DNA of 64,000 nt, from NCBI GenBank assembly GCA_016758965.1, contig JAEPRB010000002.1:124001-188000 (forward strand). The letters are read 5' to 3'. This DNA comes from Circinella minor. Taxonomy: Eukaryota > Mucoromycota > Mucoromycetes > Mucorales > Lichtheimiaceae. A model generated the notes under the pieces. It did no database searches and had not been told where the DNA came from. It saw only the letters and a list, made by a program, of their open reading frames with translations. This document shows positions 49,475 through 63,184 of this stretch, piece by piece (within the stretch, counting starts at the first letter, position 1; each line of letters opens with the position of its first letter). The translations under genes were made by a program, and so were the position numbers.

Positions 49475-49666
49475 CCAACTATACTCACATTACGGGAAGA
49501 AAGACAGAGGGGGGGTAAAGCAAAGCAAAAAAAAAAAAAGTTTATTTGAAAGTTTCTCTGTTTTTTCATTCTTCTTCTTTTCCCACTTCTTTTACTTGGC
49601 TTTTCATCTTTCTCTTGCAAACATCTCTTTTCTTTCTTTTTTTATAATACAACTAAATATATTTGA

Positions 49667-51075
49667 ATGAATAATCTCGGACATTTGCCGCCAACAGGTC
49701 TCGGACCAGCAGTAGTAGAACGACAGCCACCACCGCCACCTTTTCCGTCGACGTCTACAACAGCACAAATTATTAATAATGACCAAATGATGCACTCGAA
49801 TAATAGTGTACATGACGATGATTCTGACAGTGAAAGTAAACCCGGGAAACGGTCAGGACGACGTAAAATCAAAATTGAGTTTATCGAAGATAAATCAAGA
49901 CGCCATATTACTTTTTCGAAACGAAAAGCAGGCATCATGAAAAAGGTAATTGCTTCGATGTCAAAAAAAGATTTTTTGGCATTTTTTTTTTACAATTTTA
50001 TTGAATAACTTATTTTCTTATTCGTTTCTTCCACTTCGTTATGATAATAATTTACAATAGGCCTACGAATTAAGCACTCTCACCGGTACCCAAGTGCTTT
50101 TATTGGTCGTATCAGAAACTGGTCTTGTGTACACTTTCACTACTCCTAAACTTCAGCCACTTGTTACAAAGCCAGAAGGAAAGAATTTGATTCAAGCGTG
50201 CCTTAATGCACCAGATCCAGCTGCTACTCCTGCTGGGGAAGCATCATCTTCGGTAAATAATTATCACACTACTTCTCTTATTAATAATTAAAATATTTCG
50301 AGTTTTTTTTGTTTACTGAATTCTTCGATTTGATTATACGAATATAATAACAATACAATCCACAGCCACGGTCAGCACATTCAAACCATACAACTCAAAG
50401 TAACACAGCTGCAACAACAAACACCGCCGTGGGTAAATCAGTACATGGTGGTAACTTTCCTCAGCAATCTACCGACCCAGGCTCTTCAGATATTTATAGT
50501 CAAACAGACAGGAAGGTAAATAATACCGAAGAATGGGTTGATTAGATTGGAAGTAGAAGTCGAAATAGAATGAATGTGTTTCTTGATGTCGGAGTAGTAT
50601 CATTCATATGTGGTAGTGTTGTGTGGTAGCATAATTCTTAAAAAAAGTTTTCTCAGAAAGTTGAGGCAATAAACATAAATAATGCGAAAAAAAAATACGG
50701 AAAAAAATATATAATGGTAGTGCATAATTATTCACCGTTATTCCCGCTGTTCTTTTTCAGGTTGCCCAGCAACAACAATCACAGCAATCCCGGCAGCAAC
50801 AACATACGGGCCCCGCTTACGGGAGCGTTCCAATGACAAGTTATTCGCAACATGGATATAGCCATGAGTCAACAAGTGCAACACCGAATTATAGTAGTAT
50901 GAACCAACATCAGCACCCATCTCAATCAGCATACGGTTCAACGACCTACCAACAACACCAACCTGTCAATAATAACCCGACCAACTATTATGGCTCATCC
51001 ACAAATGCTCCAAATTATTTGCCTCAGACAAATAGTGCCACATATTGGCCCCACCAACAACCTTCTAAAAAGTGA
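49667..51075 (+). CDS. MCM1: MADS-box transcription factor, SRF/MCM1 type
   Basis: Four exons, 49667-49945, 50061-50252, 50366-50515 and 50761-51075, join in phase to 311 residues. The MADS box plus SAM extension spans about residues 60-145, across the exon 1-2 junction: GRRKIKIEFIEDKSRRHITF, SKRKAGIMKKAYELSTLTGT, QVLLLVVSETGLVYTFTTPK, then GKNLIQACLN. This is almost identical to yeast Mcm1, human SRF and fungal homologues, not MEF2 type. It binds CArG-type boxes as a dimer and recruits partner factors for mating, cell-cycle and metabolic genes. The N-terminus is Pro-rich with an acidic DDDSDSES stretch, and the C-terminus is Gln/Asn/His/Tyr-rich, a likely activation domain. The gene symbol is by orthology of the domain. 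Confidence 0.95.
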
Positions 51076-53937
51076 TTTATCATTATGTTCTTTCACAGCA
51101 TCGATCATTGTATCAGATATATACATATCCAATTCTTCTATTATATTATTTCGGTTTTTTCTTTTTTGGTAAATATTATGTTATTCTTCTCCCAACTGCC
51201 CTTTATTATTTTCTTTCCGTAAAACTTTCTTAAGTGCATCACTATTATTATGTTACTATTATTATATCGCTTCTTTTTTTTAATCCCTTCTTATACTCTT
51301 TTTTATCACGGCGTGTAATATAATTGTGTAATGGATGAATGATTTTGCTCTTTTTCTTCTCTTTTTCTTTTCTCCTTAGTCGTTTATTTTACGTAATATT
51401 TTCTTTTTTTATCATGCTGGCATTACCCTTTACTCATTTGTATACACAAAAACCAAATACTCTCCCTGCCTCTCTCCCTTTGTATTTTACATAACTTTTT
51501 TTTATATACATGTGTTTTCTAATAAATTTATAATTTGGGAAAAATGCTGATTGATTAGCAGTCGTCCTCAACTGTTAATATTCACTTTTGGAAATGTATA
51601 CCCAGAAAAGAATTGAATCATCATTCGTTAAATACACTTACTCAAATGAGTTATTATTTACTATAGTTATAAAATACATATATGTGTGTTATGTAAGTAA
51701 TAAATTGGAGGGCTGCTTGAAAAAACCATATGTTTGAACGAATTCAATCTGAAAGACGAAGGGATATTAAAAGTTCCTCGTCAAGACAGTGAACGAAAGG
51801 TTAAAATTATGGACATCAAAGCATTTAAGTCTTTGTCATCAAATTTCTGAAGAGGTTTTACGGATCACTCGTAAGTACAATAAAAATATTTCTGTTATTA
51901 CGTACTGGTTTTCTTTGATTTCTGATGAGATTTTCAAAAAAAAAAAAAACAGAAAGCGGTAGGAATAATCAATATTACATGTTAAATATGATTTCATTGG
52001 GGGTACTTCCTGAGTGGTGTACTATATGCTACTACTTGTGTCATTAACTTGAGCATATCGTGTAGAATTTGCAGTTAGTAGTGTTGGTAGTTATAATTGA
52101 TATTATGTTCTTTCTCATTATAATATGCATTACAAAAGTAAACAAGCTGTTTTCTATTGGCACAATAATATTTTATTCTAGTGATCCAACTGTTTTCTTC
52201 CCTATACAATATATTAAGTTATCTATAAATAATTTGAGCTGAAGTGCAAAAATAACATATTTTTGCTTATATTCAGTTTTATTGATAACAAACAAAACAT
52301 TTCATGTCATCAGAGTGCAATGTATATCAGTAGATTGCTTTTTCTGATCAACCTGTTCATCATGATGAAATTTATATCATTATAGATGATATCATATGTC
52401 ATGGAAATTATATATGTTATTTATAGACTACTAGTAAAAAGAGTGTCGCATATGTGTCTCCTGTTATACAAAAATGGTCAAATATTGATATATTACCTTC
52501 TTGTCAGAAAAAAAAATATTTAATCTCATTCGTGAACTTTCTCACGGTCATGCATCCTTTTTTTCTGACTGGTCTGTCAAAAAGCATTAATTGTTCCATA
52601 TTATCACGAAAGAACCCCACACTAAGCATCGCACAATACTACAAATTTGTTTTCATATATGTTCTTTTTTGGTACACCTCTTAGTATTTTATTACAAAAT
52701 ACTAGAAGTATGATTATTAATTAAGCTGTACGTAAAATAATAACTTATATATTTATCTGGTGGTGTACAGGAGGCATTAATAAATAAAATACGCATGACA
52801 CGCAAATTGTTATAACATTACTTGTAAAAGCGAAACCAATAGTGTGCACAAAATACTAAAATAAAAATGTTAATTTTATGGTTAATGATTCAATACACAT
52901 ACATTTGCCTCATTATCACATACTTTATATGCTGAATTAGTAATAGCTTTATTGGCATTTGTAGTGATTATGGCATGTGCCTTAAAAAGACTGTGGGAAA
53001 CGATAATCTGATACTAGCTAATTCCTAAAAAGAAAATTAGAATACGAGAACAAGTTATAGGTGATTAGCCGTGATCTTCTCATCAACGGCCTCTCAACAA
53101 CCAATTCACAATCACCCATCGAACACCAGAATAATAATAAACAACGAATGACTGTGATCGATATTTCACAACAAGTAGTTAAAGCCATAATATAAATTAA
53201 AATTGATAAGAAAGACAAGTTAATCATTATTTAATTGGTAGCAATATGATACTTCCATAGTAATACATTGACGATTGGCGACAAATAGGAGCAACTTGGC
53301 AGTTTACATGCCAGTAACAACTGATCTTCATTTTTATCCACAACTTGTTTCCGTTGTACCACCCACTATTTCTTTCGGCGATTTGAGTCATCGCATTGGA
53401 GCCAATTGAACAAACTGCTGGCCTTTTTTCGCTGTCAAATTGAATTGCAGATATAGGAGAAAAATATGTAAAGATTTATTTAGCTGATTAAAAACAATGA
53501 GCATAATGGTGCAAACAATGAAATTCTTCTTGACTTGTATCCAACATTTTAAAAAACCCCTTTTAATCCATTGTCATCCTATATCTCTTTGATACATATT
53601 AATATATGTTTTGGCGATTGTTATTTTCTATTTCTATTAAGTTGATCTCGAATTTGATTACCCGCTCCAGAGAAAAAACCCGGCAAGATACTCATTTGTA
53701 AAGTGCAATAATTACTATGATAATGATTGCATCGAAAGTGTCTATATAAGCTGTCAATTACGCTCAATGAGGAAGTGTTCAGTCACTGCCACCAGGTCCA
53801 CGGACATGCATGCAGATCAGAAAAAACATTTTAACTCGTAACTTGTCAACCTGTTTTTTTTGGGGGGGTCTGGAAAAAAGTGATCTAAACAGTAACACCG
53901 ACGATGTTCCCGGCTGTACCTAGCTCCGCGTTCACCA
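51076..53937. other. intergenic region
   Basis: About 2.9 kb. The first part is the T-rich 3' flank of the MADS gene. A short plus-strand frame near 51738-51850 (with FNLKDEGILKVPRQDSERK) and a minus-strand frame at about 53237-53460 look coding-like but are isolated. The rest is AT-rich. Confidence 0.4.
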
Positions 53938-53947
53938 TTTATAAATA
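53938..53947 (+). promoter_or_regulatory. TATA box of the thiolase gene
   Basis: TTTATAAATA about 85 bp upstream of the ATG, followed by a T-rich leader. A plausible core promoter for a highly expressed gene. Confidence 0.5.
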
Positions 53948-54031
53948 TGATTTGGTTGGATGAGGTTCAGCGTTGTTTTTTTTCATTACACTTTTTTCTT
54001 CGTTTCACTCCCAATCTTTAATACTTTCATC

Positions 54032-55951
<1,920 letters not shown>

Positions 55952-56410
55952 AGAAAGAGACCCTGCATGTATATCATTTTTGAAGAAGGAAAGAGAAAAG
56001 GATTAATAATAATAACTTAATAACAACAATAATAATAATTTAATGAGAGTGAGAGAGTGATGCGTGACGTTTATGTTGGAAACTAAAACTAAGATCTTTT
56101 TATGGTATTAAACTGGCTTGGCGAAGACAGTTCATGCATTAAAAAAATCTCATCTCATACATATAAACATATCCCTTCTCTTCTCCTACCTCACACTCCC
56201 CCTTTGTCTGCTCTCTTTCTTTCTCTATATAATCTCCCCCCCCCTTTTTTTTTTCTTTTCTTCCTTCCTTTCTTTTTTAATCTTTACTAAATTTTTTATA
56301 ATCGTTTTTTTTTTCATTTCCAATTTCATATTTTTCTATATTATTCAGTCAAACGAAAAACAACAACAAATAGCAAGCCATATTATAAGAATAACAATAG
56401 TTTAACTATT
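55952..56410. promoter_or_regulatory. pyrimidine-rich leader of the membrane-protein gene
   Basis: 3' flank of the thiolase gene, then an almost continuous C/T tract (about 56170-56345) leading to an A-rich segment and the next ATG. No clear TATA box. Hydrophobic frames through the tract are simple-sequence artefacts. Confidence 0.45.
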
Positions 56411-57418
56411 ATGATTACAGGAGAAGACATCTCATGGATTATTTATAGTACAATATTAATCATATTATCCATCATATTGGCAATACGATGTCGAAATAAT
56501 ATTCTTTTGCTTCCATTTATTGTATTCGCTATTCTTTCCACCATATCACACCTTGTCATGCTCTCACGAAAATACCAAAGTGATTCCGTTATTCTTTTGG
56601 CTGATCGTAGCCCTATCATTAATCATATACCAATCTTTTCACTTCTTCTGTACGCTGCCTTGATTGAATGTCAACTCGTATATATACAGCATATTAGCAC
56701 CACATATCAAAAGCATCATCATCAATGGAGTAATCTTGAAGAACGAGGATTAGATGACACTGAAAAACAACAGCAACTTCATGAAGAGCAGCGGCAGCAG
56801 AAGCAACTACAAGAAGGCTCAATAAGACCAAAAAGACCAAAAAGTTATTGGATAAATGTTTGCATGCTCATATTGTACACATGCTTGGTAGTGGCGCTTG
56901 TTTGTGTCCGATTGTTTTTAAACGATAACCTTGGCTCAACAAGGTTAATTATGGCTCTGTGCATCAGTGCACTTTTACTTTTAGCGTTAATCAATGTAGT
57001 GTTCGTTTTTATGGTCGTCATTCCTCCTAGCGTGAATCTACGCCATGATGCCCGCTTCTTGCAATCCACGTCGATTTTATTCGCCATATCCATGATAGGC
57101 ATGGCCGCTGAAGCATGGCTGTTTTACGGTATGATAGAGACACACGAAACATATAATTTTACAGCCCTTGGATGGATAATGTTTGAAACATGCGTGGTTT
57201 ATGTACCTATGTTTGCTATTTTGGCGTTATGTTTATTTGTTCGACGCATTCACCACTTGGGTCAACAGCAAAGTCCTACAGAATCTGAAGCTCGTATATT
57301 ACGATTTTTACGTCAACGAAAGAGGGGTAGACAATTAACTAATAATGGTGATGACAATGATAGTCAGGGACAACTACACCAGCAGCAAAGACAAGAACAA
57401 GTGAAAAGTAGTGGGTGA
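56411..57418 (+). CDS. orphan seven-helix membrane protein (335 aa)
   Basis: Single-exon gene starting at the first ATG after the CT-rich leader. Seven hydrophobic segments can be read at roughly residues 9-26, 29-50, 72-92, 146-167, 177-205, 218-240 and 248-273. A Gln/Glu-rich loop (about 102-140) lies between helices 3 and 4, and a basic, Gln-rich C-terminal tail (about 275-335) follows. The topology is compatible with a fungal receptor-like or transporter-like protein. I do not recognise a family signature: not the STE2/STE3, cAMP-receptor, opsin or RTA1 motifs. It is convergent with the CHERP-like gene on the other strand. Confidence 0.8.
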   Translation: MITGEDISWIIYSTILIILSIILAIRCRNNILLLPFIVFAILSTISHLVMLSRKYQSDSVILLADRSPIINHIPIFSLLLYAALIECQLVYIQHISTTYQKHHHQWSNLEERGLDDTEKQQQLHEEQRQQKQLQEGSIRPKRPKSYWINVCMLILYTCLVVALVCVRLFLNDNLGSTRLIMALCISALLLLALINVVFVFMVVIPPSVNLRHDARFLQSTSILFAISMIGMAAEAWLFYGMIETHETYNFTALGWIMFETCVVYVPMFAILALCLFVRRIHHLGQQQSPTESEARILRFLRQRKRGRQLTNNGDDNDSQGQLHQQQRQEQVKSSG

Positions 57419-57464
57419 AGGCGAACTGATTCAACAACACCGATATAATTTGTTCCGCTATAAA

Positions 57465-57467
<3 letters not shown>

Positions 57468-57501
<34 letters not shown>
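57468..57501. repeat. (TA)n microsatellite
   Basis: About 17 TA units in the 3' flank shared by two convergent genes. Confidence 0.93.
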
Positions 57502-57503
<2 letters not shown>

Positions 57504-57726
57504 TTATGGGTTCATAAATGCTATATATTATTACACAACACATTACAAAAGAAATGCATACTTTTTTTTGTGAAAATCCAATGTATTATGTATTATATTT
57601 TTCTCTTTAGCTAAACCCCTTACGTTTTTTACCCTTCGCCTGCCCCTATTTTTTGCCAAGCAGTCGGATCATACATCATTATACGAAAAAAAGTTATTAT
57701 TTGTAAACGTTAGAAAAAAAGCTACA

Positions 57727-60395
57727 TCAATATCTTTGCCGATTGTTATATGATGATTCAGGACAGTCTCTTGCGAAATGACCAGGCTATAATATACATA
57801 TATATATATATATAAAATCGATAGTTTATATTCCATTCCATCTCTCAATTTAATATTATTGGTAATATAAAAATAATAATAATGTGTAAATATTACCTTT
57901 GAGCAATTATAACAAAGTTGATGACCACGTGAATGACCTTGTCCCATATATCTATTGGTATCATCTGATGGTACACCACCAAGACCTGTTCTTGGACCAT
58001 ACCTGGGGTTGCCACCACTTGTCCCATACCATCCACCCCCTGCTGGATAGTGAGATGGTGGTGGAGAACGAGACCTTGAACGAGATATGTATCTGTTACT
58101 GTTACGAGGATCAGAACGTGATTTGGATGGACGGAATGGAGAAGAAGAACGGGATTGGGATGATCTGTAGCTATCACGACTTCGAGACCGGCTATAAGGT
58201 GACTGGCTTCTGTATATAAATGATTTCATAATGCGTCAGTTAAAGAAAAACCTTTTCGTAATTTATTTCTTCAACTAACCTGTGATAATGATGTCGATGA
58301 CTACGACCATAGTTTCTTTCTGTACTACGACCACGTTCATCAACAGGGCTTTGACTTCGACTTCTACCTCTAGAATAATGATGATCATAGTATCTTCTAC
58401 TTCTCTCTCTCCCACTGCGTGATGGGGATCTTGAGCTAGGACGTCTTCGACTATTTTTTCCACGTCTCTTTTCTTTGAGTGACTCATAATATGAATCCAA
58501 ATAGCCCGGCTCCCATCCTCCACGATCCAGTTTACTTTCTGCTTGCTCTTCAAATCCACCATCCGTATTATGATCTTTTAAATCCAGTCCTTCATAGAAT
58601 TCTTCCACTGCCTTGATCAATTCGTCAGATGGTGATGGCGTTGATAATGATGGCATCGGTCGTATTTCTGATGGATCGATCTCAGAATATGCAGGCTCAT
58701 CATTTTTCTATAATTTGACAAATAGAAAACAAATATTAAATTAATAACTAATACCAAATAAACAAACAAAAGCTTATTTTGAAATCTTACCTCAACAACG
58801 GATACCATAAGCCCTGCAGGAAGTTCATGGTACTGCTTTTCACAAACTTCTGGTGTCTTTTCTTGAGCACTATGTTGTTCTTCGCTTGATGATAGAGTAT
58901 GTTGGTGTGGTGGTATCATGGAAGACAATGGTGGATGAGGTGCTCGTGGAGGCAGATTCATCATTGGCATTGATGGAGGTAGCAAATGTGGATTCATAAT
59001 ACCAGGTGGAGGCGGAGGCGGCGGATGAGCGCCTGGAACCATCGGTGGTGGAGGTCTCATATGAGGATGAGACGGGTATGGATAGCCACTATGAGGCGGT
59101 GGCGGAAATGGTGATCGATATCCAGGATTGAAATGTGGAATGGGTGCATGATGTGGAAATTGTGGCATGGACATATTAGGACGTGGTGGTGGAGCTACTA
59201 CTGGTAGTCCAGAAGATGATTGTAGTGTTGATGGGCTGATATCATATGGGGTTAATGAACCAGTTGGTGGTGGTGGAGATACAATGACGTTTTCTTTAAT
59301 TGATTCAATAACTTTAGTATCAAAAAAATGTTTATCGTTCCAGATTGTGATAACCTATGATATTATTATTAATCGCATCATGGAAAGTTACCATAAAATA
59401 CATAGATCATTATATTATAAGTTCAACATTTCCTAGCCTTGACATTAACTCCCCCTTCATCTGTTATTTTAACTAAAAAATGTCTCGTTATCGATCCCTG
59501 TTCCTGCTGCTTTACAATTTACCTTGATCACTTTCCCCCTCATTTCATTCGTGATTCCACTATAATGATATGCATGTCTCAGCAATGGCACCAGCCGTGG
59601 TAAAATAGCATCCTTCATCCATTGTAACTGGCGCCGATCACTACAGTAAACATGTGTCTCACGTCAACTTCTTTTCCTTTGTAGATAGTTTATCAATAAA
59701 TAAATTTTACCTGTGGAATAAAATATCATTGACAAGATAAATTAAATGCAGTCGTTCCAAAAATGAATTCCTTGATTCAGAAAGAGCTAACCATAGATCG
59801 ACAATGACTTCTAAATGTTTAGATTCATGGCAATACTTGAATACCCATGATTTTCCAGACTGAAAATGTATGATTAGGATGAGTTAACAAAATATAATTT
59901 ATATTCAGATTTTGTAAAATCAACGACAGGTACTTCGATATTTGTTCGAGAGCATTCTTGCATAATCATTTGTAAAATCATTTTCAGGTTATCTAAATCT
60001 CGTTCTCCCATATGATCGTGAGTATTGTTATCTTGATTATTATTTGAAGGTGTCAACATTACGCGTTTTACACTCTCATATGCTGCTTTAAGGCTTAATG
60101 ATTCGTCTTGCATAGCATAACTATCGCTATTACTTTCGGTTGAAGGCTGGTGTTCTTGTGGTAGTGGTGGGAGAGGATGTGTTGATACGCTATGATGAGG
60201 GGATGGACGTGGCGGACTCATAACAAAATGTTGTCCAGTTGGAGGTCGTGGAACTCGATGAGGTGGTCGTCCTAAAAAAAATAACATTGATCAAGCTCAG
60301 AATCACGATTCAATGGGTATATATGGAATCTATATATGTTTTCATTTAATTCAATTCAACAGAATGTTATTTTTCTTTTTACCGTATGGATCCAT
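57727..60395 (-). CDS. CHERP-like splicing-associated protein (CID, RS-rich, CCHC knuckle)
   Basis: Eight exons on the minus strand: 60395-60383, 60271-59889, 59859-59711, 59640-59523, 59354-58791, 58707-58280, 58209-57897 and 57786-57727. They join in phase to 675 residues. Residues about 95-235 form a CID-like helical domain (SGKSWVFKYCHESKH, FLERLHLIYLVNDILFHSD, ITIWNDKHFF) that in relatives binds the RNA polymerase II tail. Next comes a Pro/His/Met-rich stretch (about 250-370). The signature ELPAGLMVSVVEKNDEPAYS follows (LPAGLM at 399-404), then SDELIKAVEEFYEG and RGGWEPGYLDSYYESLKEK, as in CHERP. An RS-rich tail leads to a CCHC zinc knuckle (Cys651, Cys654, His659, Cys664). CHERP is a nuclear U2 snRNP-associated factor. 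Unlike animal CHERP, I see no N-terminal SURP domain and no C-terminal G-patch. Confidence 0.88.
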
Positions 60396-60739
60396 GTTGA
60401 TATAAACAAAAAAAGGAGAAAGAGAAATGGAAGGACAAAGCTCGATGGTTGCAAGTATTACCTCGTACAGCCACTAAGCCAGCCGCTACTAGAGCTCCGC
60501 TGAACAAGCTGTATCTTTTGCTATCAATAATTTTTTTGTTTAACCGAAGGAAAAAACACCGTGTTTGTTCAAATAGAGATATGATTGCCGAGAATCAAGC
60601 GTCTCTGTCCTCTTTTTTTTTTTATAAATGTATAGAATAATAATAAACAGAAGAAATAATAGTGGAAATATTAACTTTACTAGAAAACAAAAAGAACAAA
60701 AAGTTATACAAGCTGTGTAGAGTGATATACAAATACTAA

Positions 60740-61201
60740 TTAATCATCATTATTTCTTGGTCCTAGTATCCGTACATCGCCACGATGTTCATTATAAGTA
60801 GGTGGAGGTGAAAGTATATTTACTGTTTGCTCTTCATCATCTTCTCTCGCTGTGGTATGAACATCCTGATCATATTGATGATTCGATCGGTCAACCGGTC
60901 TTTGATAATAATAGGGGTGTCTTACCCTATCACGTATGCGGTCTTCTGTTGAGATAGAATATGCAATATATCCTTTATATATAAAGCAGGTATATGTAAT
61001 ATTAATTTCGCTAGGAAGACTAATATATAGAAAAGCGTTGATACTGAAAAAATATCATTCTTGTTCTCTTATTATGAATATCACCATATTAATACACTTA
61101 CCTTGACGTCTCAATCGTGCAATTATTATTGTACTGATCATAATAAATACAAGTAAAACACCAACAACTACAGGAAGTATAATAACTAATTTATCAGGCA
61201 T
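60740..61201 (-). CDS. 101-aa single-pass membrane protein with PPxY motif
   Basis: Two exons, 61201-61102 and 60945-60740, join in phase (GTAAG donor, CAACAG acceptor) to 101 residues; neither exon alone is conspicuous. The N-terminus MPDKLVIILPVVVGVLLVFI continues to MISTIIIAR, a single membrane helix at about residues 5-30 followed by positive charges (ARLRRQ), so the tail should face the cytosol. The tail ends in ILSPPPTYNEHRGD, a clear PPxY motif, with an acidic patch before it (EDDEEQ). PPxY motifs are bound by WW domains of NEDD4/Rsp5 ubiquitin ligases, and small tail-anchored or single-pass PPxY proteins act as adaptors for membrane-protein turnover. That role is inferred. It lies just upstream of the CHERP-like gene on the same strand. 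Confidence 0.7.
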
Positions 61202-63184
61202 TTTTTTTGATATAGTATTAAGAGGAGAAACAGGAAAAGACGAAATAAAGCTGGAAGCACAAAAAAAAAGTTTATCGTCTTTGTTTTACAATCAACATCA
61301 TGGTGCACCTTTTATATTGTGGCGCAAGCAAAAATAAATGAAGGCTATATCCTATTGTGGCTAGAAAAAGTGTAATAAATTAAGTACACAAATGCTATAC
61401 ATTATACTACTCAGCCACGGATAGAAATCGGTAAAGTTCAAAGCTCTCCATGGTTACTTTTAAATACTGTATATATTATTGTAATTGATTAAGAGAAGAC
61501 TAATTAAAAGTAGATTAATAAAATAAAAATAATTATAATTATAATTATAAATTTCTCTTGTAAAATAATATTTGTAACAGATCAGTAGTAGTGACTATAG
61601 TATCTTTCACTGATAATCACCAAGAATAATGACCAACCAAGGATGCTCTCGTGGTCGTCTATTGTGTTTTTATAACATTACGTATCTACTACAAATATTT
61701 AAAATTTTTATTGGTAGAGATTAATTAAACAGTCTATTATTCTTACCCTAAGTATATACTGTACATTTATGGTCACTTATACATCAATAAAAAGGAATAT
61801 TACTTATGGTATTATATAACAAAGAGTACAGCCATTCGTTCATCAGTACTAAACTGAACTTCATCTCTACAAGAATTGTACTACAATGATAACTCCTATT
61901 CAAGGATGGTTGCAAAACCTTTTTTTATTATTACACAAAGCGTGTATAACTATTTTATGCTATATTTTACTGATGACTAGCCTCGTGCTTCTGTGTACTG
62001 CTGAGTAAGAGTAGAAGTGGCATGAAACAAGGGCATCGTTACATTATGTTTTATACTACCAGAAGGATATCAATTGCGACCATTTTGCATTGTATTTTTC
62101 ATAGCAGCTTATTTTTTTAAAACTTACTTAAATATTGCCGGTTGACCAAAAGTAAATAATAATAATAATAATAATAGAATAGGTATAAAGCATATTAGAT
62201 GATTGTTGTTATGGATATTCATAGTTTAATTATATGATACGTACTCGATAATTTTTGTAGCTTTGTCTTTTTAACATATTGATTCATTGTGTTAGAAAGC
62301 AATGTTTTATATTAAAATTTATTTTCTCTTTTATTTTTTGTCACAGTATACATCTAGTGGATTTCTTTCAATTTACTTATGTAAAGTTACTATAGATTGG
62401 AGTGGTTGTGAATTTTAATTATGATTACTGCCAATAGTAGTATTGTTGTTATAATGATTTTCTATTGATGATACTTCATTTCTAAACTTGCTACGTACTA
62501 TTTTCTATTCTTTTTATTTGACTCGATTTACTAAACATTGAAAATAACTAGACAGCTACAATATTTCACTTTTAAAAGATATTCCTATAAGAAACATATG
62601 ATTATACTCTATAAGATTAAAAATTTATAATAAAGTGAACTCGCCGGTGGAGGTTACGTAATGTGATTAAAATTTTGCATGGGAAAAAAAAGGCCAAAGC
62701 TTTGATAATAAACTTTTTTCATTTCTTTTCCTTTTCTGGCTGTTACCATTGTTGCTTAAAGATACTCCATGAGAAGTCTGCTTATTTTTGATATCGCAAT
62801 TTCTATGTAGCTATTTTAATTGCAGACAAAACTAAAACCATTCGAGAAGAACATCCTCATCATGAGCTGCCATCCTATTACAGATATTATAAACCCATAA
62901 TTCAAAATATTAGGATTTTCCTATTATTATACTGCTTGGTCGTTATGCTGCTAATTCTTGTAATAGAACCAAATCTAAAACGTCATAAATAAATTCAAGC
63001 ACAATGTGCTACGCATCCGAAAACATGCGCCACGGTATCTATTCCCTCATTAAGCTGTAAAATGTTACCCTATTTTGTTTTCCGTTTTCAAATTTATACA
63101 CTTTCTTCTTGCTTCTTTTTCAGTTCATTTTCCTCCCTTGTATTTTACGTACACACATTGCATATTGTTGTGATATTAAAAAAA
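61202..63184. other. intergenic region with one possible orphan exon
   Basis: AT-rich DNA. At 62823-62992 a plus-strand frame follows a good acceptor (TTAATTGCAG) and reads HPHHELPSYYRYYKPIIQN, then a hydrophobic helix (IFLLLYCLVVMLLILVI), and stops at 62990. It may be the last exon of a small membrane protein whose upstream exon I could not find, or a relic. Confidence 0.35.

Noticed and set aside
60449..60640. 63-codon plus-strand frame upstream of the CHERP-like gene
   Set aside because: Lies in the likely promoter and leader of the minus-strand gene; no motif or splice partner.
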